Below are positions 11,315 through 22,622 of a DNA stretch of 64,000 nt, in pieces (the stretch's first letter is position 1; each line of letters begins with the position of its first letter). The notes beneath the pieces were generated by a model that saw only the letters and a list, made by a program, of their open reading frames with translations, did no database searches and was not told the origin of the DNA. This stretch comes from Neoechinorhynchus agilis (Eukaryota > Acanthocephala): NCBI GenBank assembly GCA_051530055.1, contig CM121343.1:7502001-7566000 (forward strand), read 5' to 3'. Both the position numbers and the translations under genes were made by a program.

Positions 11315-12529
11315 TAAAAAAGTGGGGTTGCAGTTTCTGCGAATAAACATAAAATAAACTGCAACCATCCATTTGTGTGCTCATTTAGTGACATCTAATG
11401 ATCGAATCATCAAAAGAATTTTTTTGGAATGATAGACATTTGTGGTGATCATTATCCCTCGCGGATAAAACATATTTTATTTAAATATTTTTCGAAAAAG
11501 TCACATCGGTCATCGTTTTTTAGAGGTTGTGATTTCCTATAAAAACAATGACTGACGAGGTGGGCTTCCTCGCGAAATATTTCTATAAAATATCATCGGG
11601 AGAAAATCCTTTGGGATGATAGAGGTGTGGTGATCATTACCTCGTGGATAAAACATATTTTATTTAAATATTTTGCGAAAAAGCCACATTGGTCACCTAA
11701 AAAAGTTTTGCTTGTTTTTATAATCCTGGAAACCCGAGCCACACAATAAAAAAACAACTAAAACCTTTCAGATGAAAGATGAGGCGAAGCTTTGAAATAT
11801 TTTCTATCCGGAATTATGATCATCACATCAATTTTAAAAGCAAACGCCCTATATACTCATATTTAGAGAACAAAATTTTATTTTTAAATTCGAAAGATTT
11901 AGATTCGATCTTAAGCTTCGCTTGATCTAACAATTGAACCAATATAACTTAAGTGATCATGACTACCAATTAATAACAAATTTTCTAATCAAGGAACATT
12001 CTTTTTCCAAAAAAGTATCAAAATTCTAAACGGCGTGTTCTCAATGTTAAAGAAAGTCATGGTTTTTGAGGACCGTAATGAATATCTCCTGGTTGATTTG
12101 TGGTATTCCGACGGTGCACGTGGACGAATTTCATTTAGAAGTTGTCCAGGGCAATTCATCGAAAAAAACGGCATCAGTGAATAAACAACGAATAACAATT
12201 TAATGTGTTCATGTACAACGTAAGTCTGAAGATGACGTCGTTCAAGAGTCCGAATTATAACGGAAACTGGAGAAGGCGACCTTTAGATGAAGCATCTAAC
12301 ATTTAAGAATTGAAATCAGTAATTAGGTGAAAAAAATTTGGCGCAAAGGGCCATTTCGGTTTATTTTACACTGCATTTCGACGGATATTCCGGACATGGT
12401 CAATCTTTTTATGGTTTTCTTCCGCGGCCATGATCGTCATCAAGAGGAGATATTTCCTAGCAGACGAACTCACTTTATGCGTAAAACTAAGAACAGTTGC
12501 TATCACGCATTCAAAGTGCGTAGGTTTTT
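11315..12529. other. Intergenic region between cyclin E and USP14
   Basis: This is convergent 3' space for two genes that face each other. A possible polyadenylation signal ATAAA/AATAAAC lies at 11341-11357 just after the cyclin stop. A repeated phrase (ATCATTACCTCG.GGATAAAACATATTTTATTTAAATATTTT) occurs at about 11448 and 11632. There is a hammerhead-like site at 11552-11577. No gene is seen. Confidence 0.6.
11552..11577 (+). other. Hammerhead-like motif, weaker match
   Basis: CTGACGA, then a GAGG...CCTC hairpin, then GCGAAATATTTC. It has the same architecture as the sites at 8574, 38414 and 57982, but stem II pairs less cleanly and partly overlaps the core. Confidence 0.35.
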
Positions 12530-14047
12530 TCACCAATCGTCAACTGAGGAAGGAATTGACCTTGACCTATAGGCAAGCATATAGGCGGAGTGCCAATCGC
12601 CTCCTCCGGCCAATTCATCGATATCTTTATCAGATATAGGAGTAACCATTTCGTCATCGTATTGGTACCAACATGGCATGCTACCCGATTTGGATCGATT
12701 AAGATACGTAACGTAATGACCAGTTGAAGAAGAGCGTCCTTTGTGAGTGACGACTCCGACGAGTTCATACATTGCGTTATTATTTGAGCCAGGATCATTT
12801 GGAAAGCAAGGATCAGTCATCGGTACTTGGGCGTCATGCAGAAATTTCACTTTGTCCTCGTCGTATCTTATCACCTTTGCGCGGTTATCTCGGATCTTTT
12901 CGAGCAATTGAGGCTCGCAAAGCGTGGATACGTCCAGTTTGTGTGGAAATTTGACCTCTTTTAGTATTTTGGAGTTTTTTCCTAGACTTTCTTTGTAGAA
13001 AAACCTCATGAAAACTATTATTAGGTATTGTGGAAGTCGAGTTATTCTAACTGTGCGGTGAAACCTTCTAGTGCCACCATTGCCATCGATCGAGTCAACA
13101 CTCATTTGAACATGTTCGTCCAGTTTGCTTTTGATTCCGTCCATCATGTACTTGATGTCCCTCGTAATGTAACAACTTAAATTGAACACTAAATCGTCGG
13201 AAATTCGTTGTTCGGGTTGCGACGATTCCTCTGATGCGTCCCTTGGTCTTGTAAGGGTGCACAGTGTTCTTATACCAAAATACTTGATGACCAAATCGGT
13301 ATTGGCCGGACTGTGGTAGAGGCTGAACATATTAAGTAAGCACTGCATGCACTCATTAAGTCATGGACTCACTGTGTTCGCTTAGAAGCTGCTGATGTGA
13401 GTCCATGTCCTAGCGTCCTGTTGTTTATATGGACCACCGGGTGAATGCCCTCCAAATTGTGGGAACCTCTGAAGGAAAACGGGAAACGTATACGAGACTC
13501 TCATTGTAGTATCCATACCCCGCTCAGCCAATCTAATCAATGAGGATATTCCTGTAATCAAAGGAATCGAGGCGTCCTTGGATTCCTCTTGCTGAGGAGG
13601 AGGAGGAGGAGGTATAAACCCAGGGGCCGTGATCTCGCGCACGAATCCACGAGCCGCACGAAGAAGTTGAATAGCCGAATTAAAGTAGCACGTATTGCCC
13701 AAGTTTTTTATCCCACCTCCTGACTGATTGATAAGACCCGATTTCCATTTTACGATTTTGCCCATTTTAGTCCGAGGGAGAACCACTGATGTAGTAGATA
13801 TTGGAAATTTCGGAAGATCACCCGTAGATCCGATCATCCTGAACGTCATCCCGTCCTTGAACTCCATGTCTTTCCACATTTTATCGTCCAATATTTGGCC
13901 TGAATAGATCAACTTTTGGCGATCGGGAAGCACATTCGTGAGCGAGAACACCTTTGCCTTAAAGTCATATAGATTTTCCTCCGTACAGAGGACAATACAA
14001 TGATGTGTTTGATCAGTCCATTTGACACTCACTTTATACTCAGGCAT
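12530..14047 (-). CDS. USP14: Ubiquitin carboxyl-terminal hydrolase 14 (proteasome-associated deubiquitinase), with one non-canonical interruption
   Basis: The enzyme removes ubiquitin from substrates docked at the 26S proteasome. The N-terminal ubiquitin-like domain (about 1-80, starting MPEYKVSVKW) precedes the USP catalytic core. The Cys box is GIKNLGNTCYFNS, followed by QQDA, the FMRFFYKE segment, and the His box GRSSSTGHYVTYL with GGGDWHSAYMLAYR near the C-terminus. Start: the ATG at 14047 begins the UBL domain exactly where the family does. The coding frame is continuous except for 54 bp at 13358-13411, which contains a stop and splits the conserved QQDA|NEC block. Without it the protein is 487 residues, against about 494 in human. 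All catalytic residues seem present. Confidence 0.88.
13358..13411 (-). other. 54-bp inverted-repeat insert inside USP14; possible non-canonical intron
   Basis: On the coding strand the block starts AGGACATGGACTCAC and ends GTGAGTCCATGACTT; the 11-bp arms CATGGACTCAC / GTGAGTCCATG pair perfectly around a loop of about 24 nt. It falls precisely between the codons for QQDA and NEC, a block conserved in USP14, and its length is a multiple of 3. No GT-AG pair can remove it while keeping the conserved residues. It carries an in-frame TAA. It is either a non-canonically spliced intron of transposon origin or an insertion that inactivates this allele. The exact edges are ambiguous by one nucleotide. 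Confidence 0.6.
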
Positions 14048-14616
14048 AACCCTAATAAAAGTTTTACAGCAAATTAAAAAAACCCTATGCAAACACCAAT
14101 TCTATCCGCCCTATGCCATTCAACAAACCAATATGACTTCTTTCGCATAAAAATTATCCAGTCAGTTACGTCAGCGATGTGTGACGCAACACACCAATCA
14201 TCGGTTGTGCATACGTCATCGAAAAAAGTTTAAAAAAATCACAAAATATACATTTCACGAGAACATGGCAACTAGCAAAAAAACTCACAAGAAACCTGAA
14301 GTCAGACAAGAGACGGACAAAATATTGAGAATAAAATATATCAATTTCTTCTCTAATCACCAAACCGATTAAATGAGTCAATTTTGCGCAAATAATCCTT
14401 ATGGCGTTTAAAAAATTATTGGATCCGGGGTTTCGGAATTTGTTGGGAGTTCATGGTATAGTTTTTTTAATGATGTACTTTTAAAATGCATCAATGCTCT
14501 TAGCGTCCAAGGCTCACTCAGACAAGTGTATCTTTTGATTTCTATATCTGAGATAAAATCCTTCGGAATAATAGAGATGTAGTGATCAAGCCTCATCAAT
14601 CATCTAAAAAAATTTA

Positions 14617-14685
14617 GTTGTTCTTTTATTGAATGGTTCGGGTACGCGGCTGCTCGTTACCCGAGCCATTCAATAAAAAACAACT
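14617..14685. repeat. Short inverted repeat (hairpin)
   Basis: Arms of about 27 bp (TTGTTCTTTTATTGAATGG... and ...CCATTCAATAAAAAACAAC) flank a loop of about 12 nt. A partial relative (CCCGAGCCACACAATAAAAAAACAAC) is at about 11732-11757, so it belongs to a dispersed family. Confidence 0.7.
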
Positions 14686-14720
14686 CAAATCTTTTTATTT
14701 TCTTAATTTTGTCACCCCTT

Positions 14721-14912
14721 GGATTAAAAAAATTCACCGATGATTTATTTCCCCGATATTTCACGTGTCGGATAATTCCGACATTTCCTCAAGGTTTGTC
14801 ATTATTTCACAAGTTTGTTCTTTAGACGTAATGACAAACCTTGAGAAAATGCCGGAATTATTCGACACGTGAAATATCGGGGAAATAAATCATCGGTGAA
14901 TTTTTTTAATCC
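14721..14912. repeat. Large palindrome with PLE-terminus character
   Basis: Arms of about 82-84 bp (14721-14802 and 14829-14912) are almost perfectly complementary around a 26-nt loop. Each arm contains a GTCGGATAATTCCGAC-type hairpin followed by ACGTGAAATATCGG, the same hairpin-then-GAAAUAU layout seen at other PLE-type termini in the window. This looks like two element ends joined head to head. Confidence 0.75.
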
Positions 14913-15579
14913 GATATAATTTTCAAAAGTATCTTTCTCCCTGATCCAAAGTAATTTAAATGATTGATGAGGCTTCCTCTTTCGAAATATCTTAATTCAT
15001 TAAAATATGCATTATGAGATCATCACAGTTCAAATTAAAAGAATAGTCATTCACGGTAGCTATTCTGCTATTAGGAACGTCTGCAGTCGTAGAAATTCAT
15101 TTAGTAAATTTAAAAAAAATCGAGCACCTAAAAGATTTCAATTATAAAAGGATGTTGGCCATTGCACGTTTCGAATATTAAAAATAGCAGCCATTTTTTT
15201 TCAGTGTAGCCACAACTAAGAACTCCCACGCTTGCGATTCTAAAGCAGGAGCAAAGTGTTCGAAATGGCACATTGTAAAACCGATTATAACTCTTAGAGT
15301 AATACAAGGAAAATCTTCGATAATTCGGACAAATTTGAGAGGCGTAAAATATTGAAGACGACAGTGTTAAAAGTGCGATTTCTGAAGTGTAAAGACATTT
15401 AAGCGTTTAAAACGTGGCTGAAATCGAAAAATAGAGGGCCATTAGGCGGCTAAACGTATTTGCTTGTGGCAAATTGCGCGAAATAATACTTATTTTTGTT
15501 TTTTTTGGGGGGGGAGAATTCCGGTCATTGCTACTTGTCAACTAATCGAACCTGGCGTTTTTAAAATTAAACAATCAAG

Positions 15580-16703
15580 TTAATCCAAATCGGTTGTATC
15601 CGTTTGCGATGGTTCAAGAAGTAAAGTGTTGCAATCATTAGGTTCCCGCTCATCGCATTGCTCACTTCCCAGAAGCGTCTGAAGAACTCCATTAATCGAC
15701 GACGCAAAAGCGTTGATAGTGTTGTCTCCATCACTCGTAGTCGGTTTATGGTTTTTGGTGATCGCAGGTGAACGAGTAGCCTTGTCAAAATGTACTTGTT
15801 CGATCGTATCCAATAATCGTTGAATAGATGGATCCATTTTAAAAATATCGATGGACAAATACGTGTTTCGAGCACTTACAAAGTTAGACTTGCGGGAATT
15901 CTTCACTGCATCTATTACTGCTCTTGGAAAGTCGAGTTTAATGTTAAGATGTTTACTATTATTTAAAGAATACTCCCTGGATTTAATAATTAAACAAAAT
16001 CGTATTATCCGTCATTGTATTATCGTTAAGTTGTGGGTGCTTTTGTTTATAAGTATGAAGACATCGTGTGGCGAAATCGAGTTTTCCAGGGAGGCAAAGA
16101 GCTTGGAAAACGGCTTGCGTGATGACCAACTCGCATTCGTTTGGTTTTTGAGACTTTTCATGAACTTTAATCAAGAACTTCGCGCACTCTTCCGCTTTGG
16201 TTCCTCTGATGTAGTGATACAGACAAGCGCCTATCCCGTCGTCATAAGTTTCGAAGATTTCGGCAAACAAATCATGCAGACGTTCGATTGTATCTCTGGA
16301 GGCCGTTCCACCATCATTACCAATTCCACTCTTCAACACATAAAGCACGAACTCATTCTCGACCGAACTATTCTCATGGATGTTTCCAATAATCCCTTTT
16401 ATTTCTTCTTTGTCGATCGCTTTCACATCTAAACACTTGCAATACATCTTACAGGCTCGACAGGTCTCTCAATAAGTATTCACTTTGAGAGAACTGCTGA
16501 CACTTACAAACATCGAGGCAGCTATTCCACTCGCCAACGGTCCTTAAACGATCGATACCATCCCGCATTACACCTCTACATACGTCCCGAAGACCCTTCC
16601 TCAACAATCGGAAAAATGCCGATTTGTACAACTGATGGGCAGTATAATAATCACCTCCATCGAAAGCAGCGGAAATCTCCGCTCTGAAAATTTCATCGTC
16701 CAT
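15580..16703 (-). CDS. GET4: GET4/TRC35, tail-anchored protein insertion factor (3 exons)
   Basis: It is the alpha-solenoid adaptor of the GET/BAG6 pathway, linking the client-handing complex to the GET3 ATPase in the cytosol. Exon 1 is 16703-16508 (MDDEIFRAEIS...GGDYYTAHQLYKSAFFRLL matches the family's YYEAHQMYRTLFFRY). Exon 2 is 16428-15996 (TQAVFQALCL...YKQKHP matches AQAVLQFLCL...YTQKHP). Exon 3 is 15955-15580 (MDPSIQRLLDTIEQVHF, then a Ser/acidic tail). The inferred introns are 16507-16429 (79 nt, GTAAGTG...TTTAG) and 15995-15956 (40 nt, GTTTAA...AATAG). The spliced product is 334 aa, against about 327 in human. The first intron is well supported by alignment and the second is less certain. 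Confidence 0.85.
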
Positions 16704-17480
16704 CGCAGTACACCCCGGGTTCGCCCCTCCTCCTCCATCAAGTTTTCTCCAAGCGCAAACCAATTCCTAAACTAAATCGCGTATTTAGCGCCAATTCAAA
16801 CAAGATGATGTCATACTGTGACGTAGACAAGAAATAGAAGTCTCCCTGTTTAAATCCACGTTTTTAAGAAATGACGTAACTATTTATATCCAATGATGCA
16901 ATATTACCCAATTACATTTCTTAAATACGGAAGAGAAATCGGAATAACATTTTAGACGAGTATCCATTACCGTTTTTGGAAAATCAAGACAATACTCACA
17001 TTAATCTTCATTCATCTCAATTTCTACTTTTGTTCACCACCTTTAAGAGCCCGAAACGTGAATTGAAAATGTAAAAAACAAGGCTTATTAGCATTACGAA
17101 TTCAGTCTGGGCGTCAGGTGGATTTTTGCAGCTCATGTGCACTCGTACGCCGTAGGAGTCATGTGATCGAAAGTCAAACTGAGCGCTCTCGTTAGTTTCA
17201 GCCCTCTGGCGTTTAGTCATTTCACAGTCAAAACGATAAGGAATTCCACTCACCTGTTCGCCTGAATGGCACTTATCCAGCGCCAGCATTCGGTAGACAT
17301 CAACATTTATAAACAAAATTCGTATTCAAATCTCATCCGCCCTCGCTATCTTAATGAGACGCCCGTATATTTGAACATATCACAAAACAGATTGGAACGC
17401 TCTGTCTAGACCGGAAAAATGTGAACCTGATTCTCCTTACATTCGGAGTCATCGGTTGCTCATTTTATTTGCCATTTCGA
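16704..17480. other. Upstream of GET4, no gene seen
   Basis: GET4 promoter side. No convincing coding frame is visible; the short frames at 17017-17316 have no family resemblance. Confidence 0.5.
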
Positions 17481-18660
17481 GAAACGAACAAATGTACGGA
17501 AACTCCTCGAGGATATTCTGGATCGATGAGTCAAACAGGGAACAAGTTTACCTATTGTTTGTGCTCTTCGTCTGTAAGTATCCTTCTTGCTGTTCCGCTT
17601 GTTCTCGTGATCAAGTTTTAATCTTTGCTGGAATATTTCGATAAGTGTGGCGCCCGTCACTGGACGTGTCCGTTCCCTTAATGAAACTTTTATGGGATAT
17701 TTTAGATCAACGAATCAAACAGGGAACAAGTTTACCTGCTGTTTGGTCTCTTCGTCTTTAGCTATCCTTTTTGCTATTCTTTGAACGCTTGTTCTCTTGA
17801 TCAAGTTTAAATCTTTGCTGGAGTATTCGGCTAAGTATGGCGCCCGTCAGTGGACGTGTCCGTCCCTAAATGAAACTTTTATGGGATATTTTAGATCAAC
17901 GAATCAAACAGGGAACAAGTTTACCTGCTGTTTGGTCTCGTCGTCTTTAGCTATCCTTTTTGCTCTCCATTGGACGCTTGTTCTCTTGATTAAGTTTAAA
18001 TCTATGCTGGAGTATTCGGCCAAGTGTGGCGCCCGTCACTGGACGTGTCCGTCCCTCAATGAAACTTTTATGGGATATTTTAGATCAACGAATCAAACAG
18101 GGAACAAGTTTACCTGCTGTTTGGTCTCTTCGTCTTTAGCTATCCTTTTTGCTATTCTTTGAACGCTTGTTCTCTTGATCAAGTTTAAATCTTTGCTGGA
18201 GTATTCGGCTAAGTATGGCGCCCGTCACTGGACGTGTCCGTCCCTCAATGAAACTTTTATGGGATATTTTAGATCAACGAATCAAACAGGGAACAAGTTT
18301 ACCTGCTGTTTGTGCTCGTCGTCTTTAGCTATCTTTTTTCTCTTCTTTGAACGCTTGTTCTCTTGATCAAGTTTAAATCTTTGCTGGAGTATTTGGCAAA
18401 GTGTGGCGCCCTTCGATGGACGTGTCCGTTCCCTTAATGAAACTTTTATGGGATATTTTAGATCAACGAATCAAACAGGGAACCATTTACCCGTTGTCTG
18501 TTCTCGTCGTCTTTAGCTATCCTTTTTGCTCTTCATTCTACGCTTGTTCTCTTGATCAAGTTTTAGTCATCGCTGGAGTATTTGGCTAAGTGTGGCCGCC
18601 GGTGGACTTTGCCGTTTCCTTAATGAAACTTTTATGGGTTATTTTGGATTTCAATAACAC
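17480..18660. repeat. 189-bp tandem array, block 1 (about 6 units)
   Basis: Units of 188-189 bp share GCGCCCGTCACTGGACGTG, AATGAAACTTTTATGGGATA, CAACGAATCAAACAGGG and ACGCTTGTTCTCTTGATCAA. Because 189 is 63 codons, one plus-strand frame can run through adjacent units, which explains the 121-codon frame at 17797-18162. The last unit is a variant ending GGTGGACTTTGCCGTT, as in block 2. On the minus strand each unit holds a Lys/Gln-rich peptide (QQRFKLDQENKR) followed by CAG|GTAAAC, reminiscent of an exon end. Most units also carry a stop. Confidence 0.9.
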
Positions 18661-19920
18661 ATTTTATTGTTCTAAGTAGAGTAACCGTGTACCTCTGGAT
18701 TCCCGTAAACGCTCGAACCAAATGATGGGCTAAATGAATGTGGCTGTTTATTTTATAGTGGATAGCGGTTCCGGTTGAGTGGGAAAGTTGGTGGGGATTG
18801 GTGTTGGAGATTTTTTGAGATTGGTTCTATCCTCCGGTTCATTTCGAGTCACAATAGTTTTTAATTGGGTAGATTCGAAAAGTAAGTTGTAAAGTAAGGA
18901 GCTTGTATCCCCTGTTAAGAAAGAGAGAGGCAATAAATGCTGTGTTAAAAGTTACTTTGAGAAGACGTGAACGCGGGCTGAAAGGATTTTTGGAGGGAAT
19001 ACCCACAACATTTGGTTGGGGGGAGGAAATGCAGAATGCAAGTTGGGGAAAAGGACTTGAGTGATACGAAGAATTCGGCGGTGGTGGTGTGCATCAGCGA
19101 AGGGGATTCAGGTATTGCAGTAATAAAGATGTTGCGATTTGTATTTGAGGGAGGAGTGCATGACACGATGGGTCGAATTTCGATCGGCAAGGGATGATGG
19201 GCAGGAAGGGGAGAAAGCGTATCATGGCAGAAATGAATCGGAGAGTTGATTGATTGTGATGGTGTTGGTGTGAACCTTATATCCTTATAGTTATTTGTTC
19301 CTCCTTTTGCTCTTGTTCCTACTCGTTCAGATGTTTCTTCGATCTTTTGTTCAACCGTAACTTTCTTAGTAGTTTCTTCAGCTGGATCGCTTTCACTTTT
19401 CCTATCGCTATGTTTTATTAGTCTTTAGATCATACTCCTCCCCAATAATTTTAGAATCATAAAGTACTCTAGACTGCATATCCTCTGAGGGTGGCACCAA
19501 ATCCCACATAATCGTCGAATTATTCGCAGTCTTTTGAACACAACTCGTTTCCAACAAATCTTCGTTTGATTTTTACATACTAGCGGCATCCACCGAAACC
19601 GCATTCTCCTTCGTAACCGCTTTATTGGCAGATTTCTGTAAAACTTTAGTCAGTTTTTTAGAATTTCCCTTTGGAAGTTTTCTCTGCCTCTTTGGAGCGT
19701 TAGATTTATTCCCTTTGTGCTGTTTGATTTCGATTGGCTGCTTACCTCTAAGAGCTTCCATTTCGCACTTAATAGCATCCGTTAGTATATCCTTGACTAT
19801 GCTCATCGCTTGAATTAATGAGCCCTTTAGAGTGTTAGTAATTCGTTCAAAGCACTTTTTTGTGAGACATCGATAAGAGCAGAATACTTATCCGAGTCGC
19901 GTTCACAGTTCACCCATAAA
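18660..19920. other. Unique DNA separating the two 189-bp array blocks
   Basis: A minus-strand open frame at 19573-19806 encodes 77 Lys-rich residues (MSIVKDILTDAIKCEMEALR...). Its reading frame stays open for some residues upstream and adjoins the QENKR-bearing frame at 19827-20051. I do not recognise the protein. It may be the residue of the gene whose exon was amplified into the array. Confidence 0.4.
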
Positions 19921-21030
19921 ATAGAGAACGTTCTACCTGTTGTTTGTGCTTTTCGTCTGTAAGTATCCTTTTTGCACTTCTTTGGACGTTTGTTCTCTTG
20001 ATCAAGTTTAAATCTTTGCTGGAGCATTTCGATAAGTGTGGCGCCCGTCACTGGACGTGTCCGTCCCTAAATGAAACTTTTATGGGATATTTTAGATCAA
20101 CGAATCAAACAGGGAACAAGTTTACCTGCTGTTTGTGCTCGTCGTCTTTAGCTATCCTTTTTGCTATTCTTTGGACGCTTGTTCTCTCGATCAAGTTTTA
20201 ATCTTTGCTGGAGCATTTCGATAAGTGTGGCGCCCGTCAGTGGACGTGTCCGTCCCTAAATGAAACTTTTATGGGATATTTTAGATCAACGAATCAAACA
20301 GGGAACAAGTTTACCTGCTGTTTGGTCTCGTCGTCTTTAGCTATCCTTTTTGCTATTCTTTGAACGCTTGTTCTCTTGATCAAGTTTAAAACTTTGCTGG
20401 AGTATTTGGCAAAGTGTGGCGCCCTTCGATGGACGTGTCCGTTCCCTTAATGAAACTTTTATGGGATATTTTAGATCAACGAATCAAACAGGGAACCATT
20501 TACCCGTTGTTTGTGCTCGTCGTCTTTAGCTATCTTTTTTGCTCTTCTTTGGACGCTTGTTCTCTTGATCAAGTTTAAATCTTTGCTGGAGTATTCGGCC
20601 AAGTGTGGCGCCCGTCACTGGACGTGTCCGTTCCCTTAATGAAACTTTTATGGGATATTTTAGATCAACGAATCAAACAGAGAACAAGTTTACGTGTTGT
20701 TTGTGCTCGTCGTCTTTAGCTATTTTTTTGCTCTTCTTTGGACGCTTGTTCTCTCGATCAAGTTTTAATCTTTGCTGGAGAATTCGGCTAAGTGTGGCGC
20801 CCATCGGTAGACGTGTCCGTTTCCTTAATGAAACTTTTACGGGATATTTTAGATCAACGAATCAAACAGGGAACAAGTTTACCCTCTGTTTGTTCTCTTC
20901 GTCTTTAGCTATCTTTTTGCTCTTCTTTGGACGCTTGTTCTCTTGATCAAGTTTGAATCCTTGCTGGAGTATTCGGCCAAGTGTGGCGTCCGTGGGTGGA
21001 CTTTGCCGTTCGCTTTCTAAAGCGTTTTTG
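19920..21030. repeat. 189-bp tandem array, block 2 (about 6 units)
   Basis: Same unit as block 1. Both blocks contain the CCCTTCGATGGACGTG variant unit (about 18410 and 20420) and both end with the variant unit carrying GGTGGACTTTGCCGTT (about 18600 and 20990). That order similarity suggests block duplication rather than one array cut by an insertion. The first unit here carries, on the minus strand, the best open copy of the Lys-rich peptide (LIEMLQQRFKLDQENKRPKK). Confidence 0.9.
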
Positions 21031-21492
21031 GCTGTGTTTTTGTATTTATGAGATACTTATTGATGGATGAACATATTTTCATCTTTTATGGTATGCTTTG
21101 TGTGTGTTCCTTTCGTGTGTAACGGACGTTACCATTCGCTTGCCTCGTTAGTAGCACCACCCCGGTTGTTGTTGCGAGAAGCATGTGCCTGCTTTGTTCC
21201 ACGGTGGTGTAGACGTCTAAGCTTCTGCTACGATTATCATCATCTTACACTGGTGATCAATCGTTCGTCTCGTATTTCGTTCCCGTTAGCGCGTACCGCT
21301 CCTTGACTGTATCAAATATAGCACGATTCCGGATTCTGCGCAAAATAAAAACAAGGTATACTGGTGTTTGAATGTTGCTGTAATTAAAATGAAGCAAATA
21401 CTCTATAACCCAATATACGCATTAAAGCTTCTTTTTTGAACTAGCTCGCACATTCGGGTTCCATCGACGAATTATGCTCGAATTTATTCTAG

Positions 21493-22622
21493 ATGTTCAG
21501 TGAATTGCTTCCTTCGTTATCTAAGCGTCTCTTCGCTTCCACTGCAGATCTACGTAAGGTGGGTTTTCTCCTCGGTTTAAAAATCCATTGGAATCTCACA
21601 TTTTGATGAATTTTATTCTAAAACGTGAGTTTTACTGTATTTCAGATGTCTTCTGTTATTCCGGGACTAAATACATTGTTCATTGATGTCCTGCGTGCTG
21701 GTTCTGACAACTATATGTATGTAGTGCGGGACGAAGCCGTCAAGGATTGCGTTCTTGTTGATCCATTTGATAGTCGTAAAGTGAGTCTTATATCATTACC
21801 AAGTCTCACAGATGCAATTAAAGGTAATCGATTTCATGATCAAAAATCAACTGAAACTCGTTTGTGTCCTTACAACACATCATCACCAGTAAGTTTATTT
21901 TAATTTCTTTGTTGACTCTTAGTTTTATTTGATAGCGACCACGCTGGTGGAAACTCTGATATAAAAAAGGCCTTTGGCGTTCCAGTGTACGGTTGTGATG
22001 AACGAATTGAGTGCATTGACCGTATTTTAGATCATCGATCTATTCTACGCGTAAGGCTATTCTTTATTCACTGACGCTTACTTTATTTGTTTCCGTTTAG
22101 TTCGGGACTCTTAGAATTCAATGTTTGCGGACACCCGGTCATACCTCTGGTCATGCGTGCTACCTCTTGGACCTACCTTCCAATCCGAAATGTCCTCCGG
22201 CTATTTTTACCGGTGACACGTTGTTCATATCTGGTTGTGGTAGACTATTCGAAGGTACTGCCGGGGAAATGTACGATTCGTTGTATAAAGTACTTGGCTC
22301 GCTTGAGCCATGGACAAGGGTATATTGTGGTCATGAATATACTCTCAGGAACTTAGAATTCGCGAGAATGGTTGATCCAACAAATACCGCTGTTAGCAGC
22401 AAGCGAGATTGGGCTGTACAACGCTTGGAAGACGGTCTACCCACTGTTCCCTCTACAATTGGTGAAGAGTTCACATACAACCCTTTTCTACGTGTAGCCG
22501 ATAAGAAAGTTCAAGAGTTTTGTAGAGCAAATGGACTAATGGGAAGCAGTGGTGGACAGAGTGTCTTATCAGATCCAGTTGCCTACTTTGCTTGTCTCCG
22601 TGCATTAAAAGACAGATCGTGA
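21493..22622 (+). CDS. HAGH: Hydroxyacylglutathione hydrolase (glyoxalase II), 5 exons
   Basis: It hydrolyses S-lactoylglutathione to lactate and glutathione, the second step of methylglyoxal removal. Inferred exons: 21493-21558, 21646-21780, 21812-21888, 21936-22050, 22101-22622. Introns are 87, 31, 47 and 50 nt, all GT-AG. The spliced protein is 304 aa, against 308 in human. Exon 1 encodes a basic, Ser/Leu-rich leader (MFSELLPSLSKRLFASTADLRK) that looks mitochondrial, and the second Met begins exon 2, as in families with dual cytosolic and mitochondrial forms. The metal-binding THHHHDH motif is created by joining exons 3 and 4. Also visible are CLRTPGHTSGH, FTGDTLF, CGHEYT and EEFTYNPFLR. 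Confidence 0.92.

Larger units (their letters stand above)
14048..15579. other. Intergenic region between GET4 and USP14, with hairpins
   Basis: No gene is recognised. Two strong inverted repeats are present, at 14617-14685 and 14721-14912. A run of G (15510-15517) sits near the GET4 3' end. The stretch at 14964-14987 (TTGATGA...TTCGAAATAT) is a degenerate relative of the hammerhead-like motif. Confidence 0.6.

Noticed and set aside
14964-14987. Another hammerhead site (TTGATGA...TTCGAAATAT)
   Set aside because: The first core base is wrong and stem II hardly pairs; kept only as a degenerate relative.
16449-16507. GET4 residues SEYLLRDLSSL as coding
   Set aside because: They lie in intron 1; splicing at GTAAGTG...TTTAG restores the family alignment better than shorter alternatives.
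17797-18162. 121-codon plus-strand frame in the 189-bp array
   Set aside because: It follows from the unit being 63 codons; the peptide has no family resemblance and neighbouring units carry stops.
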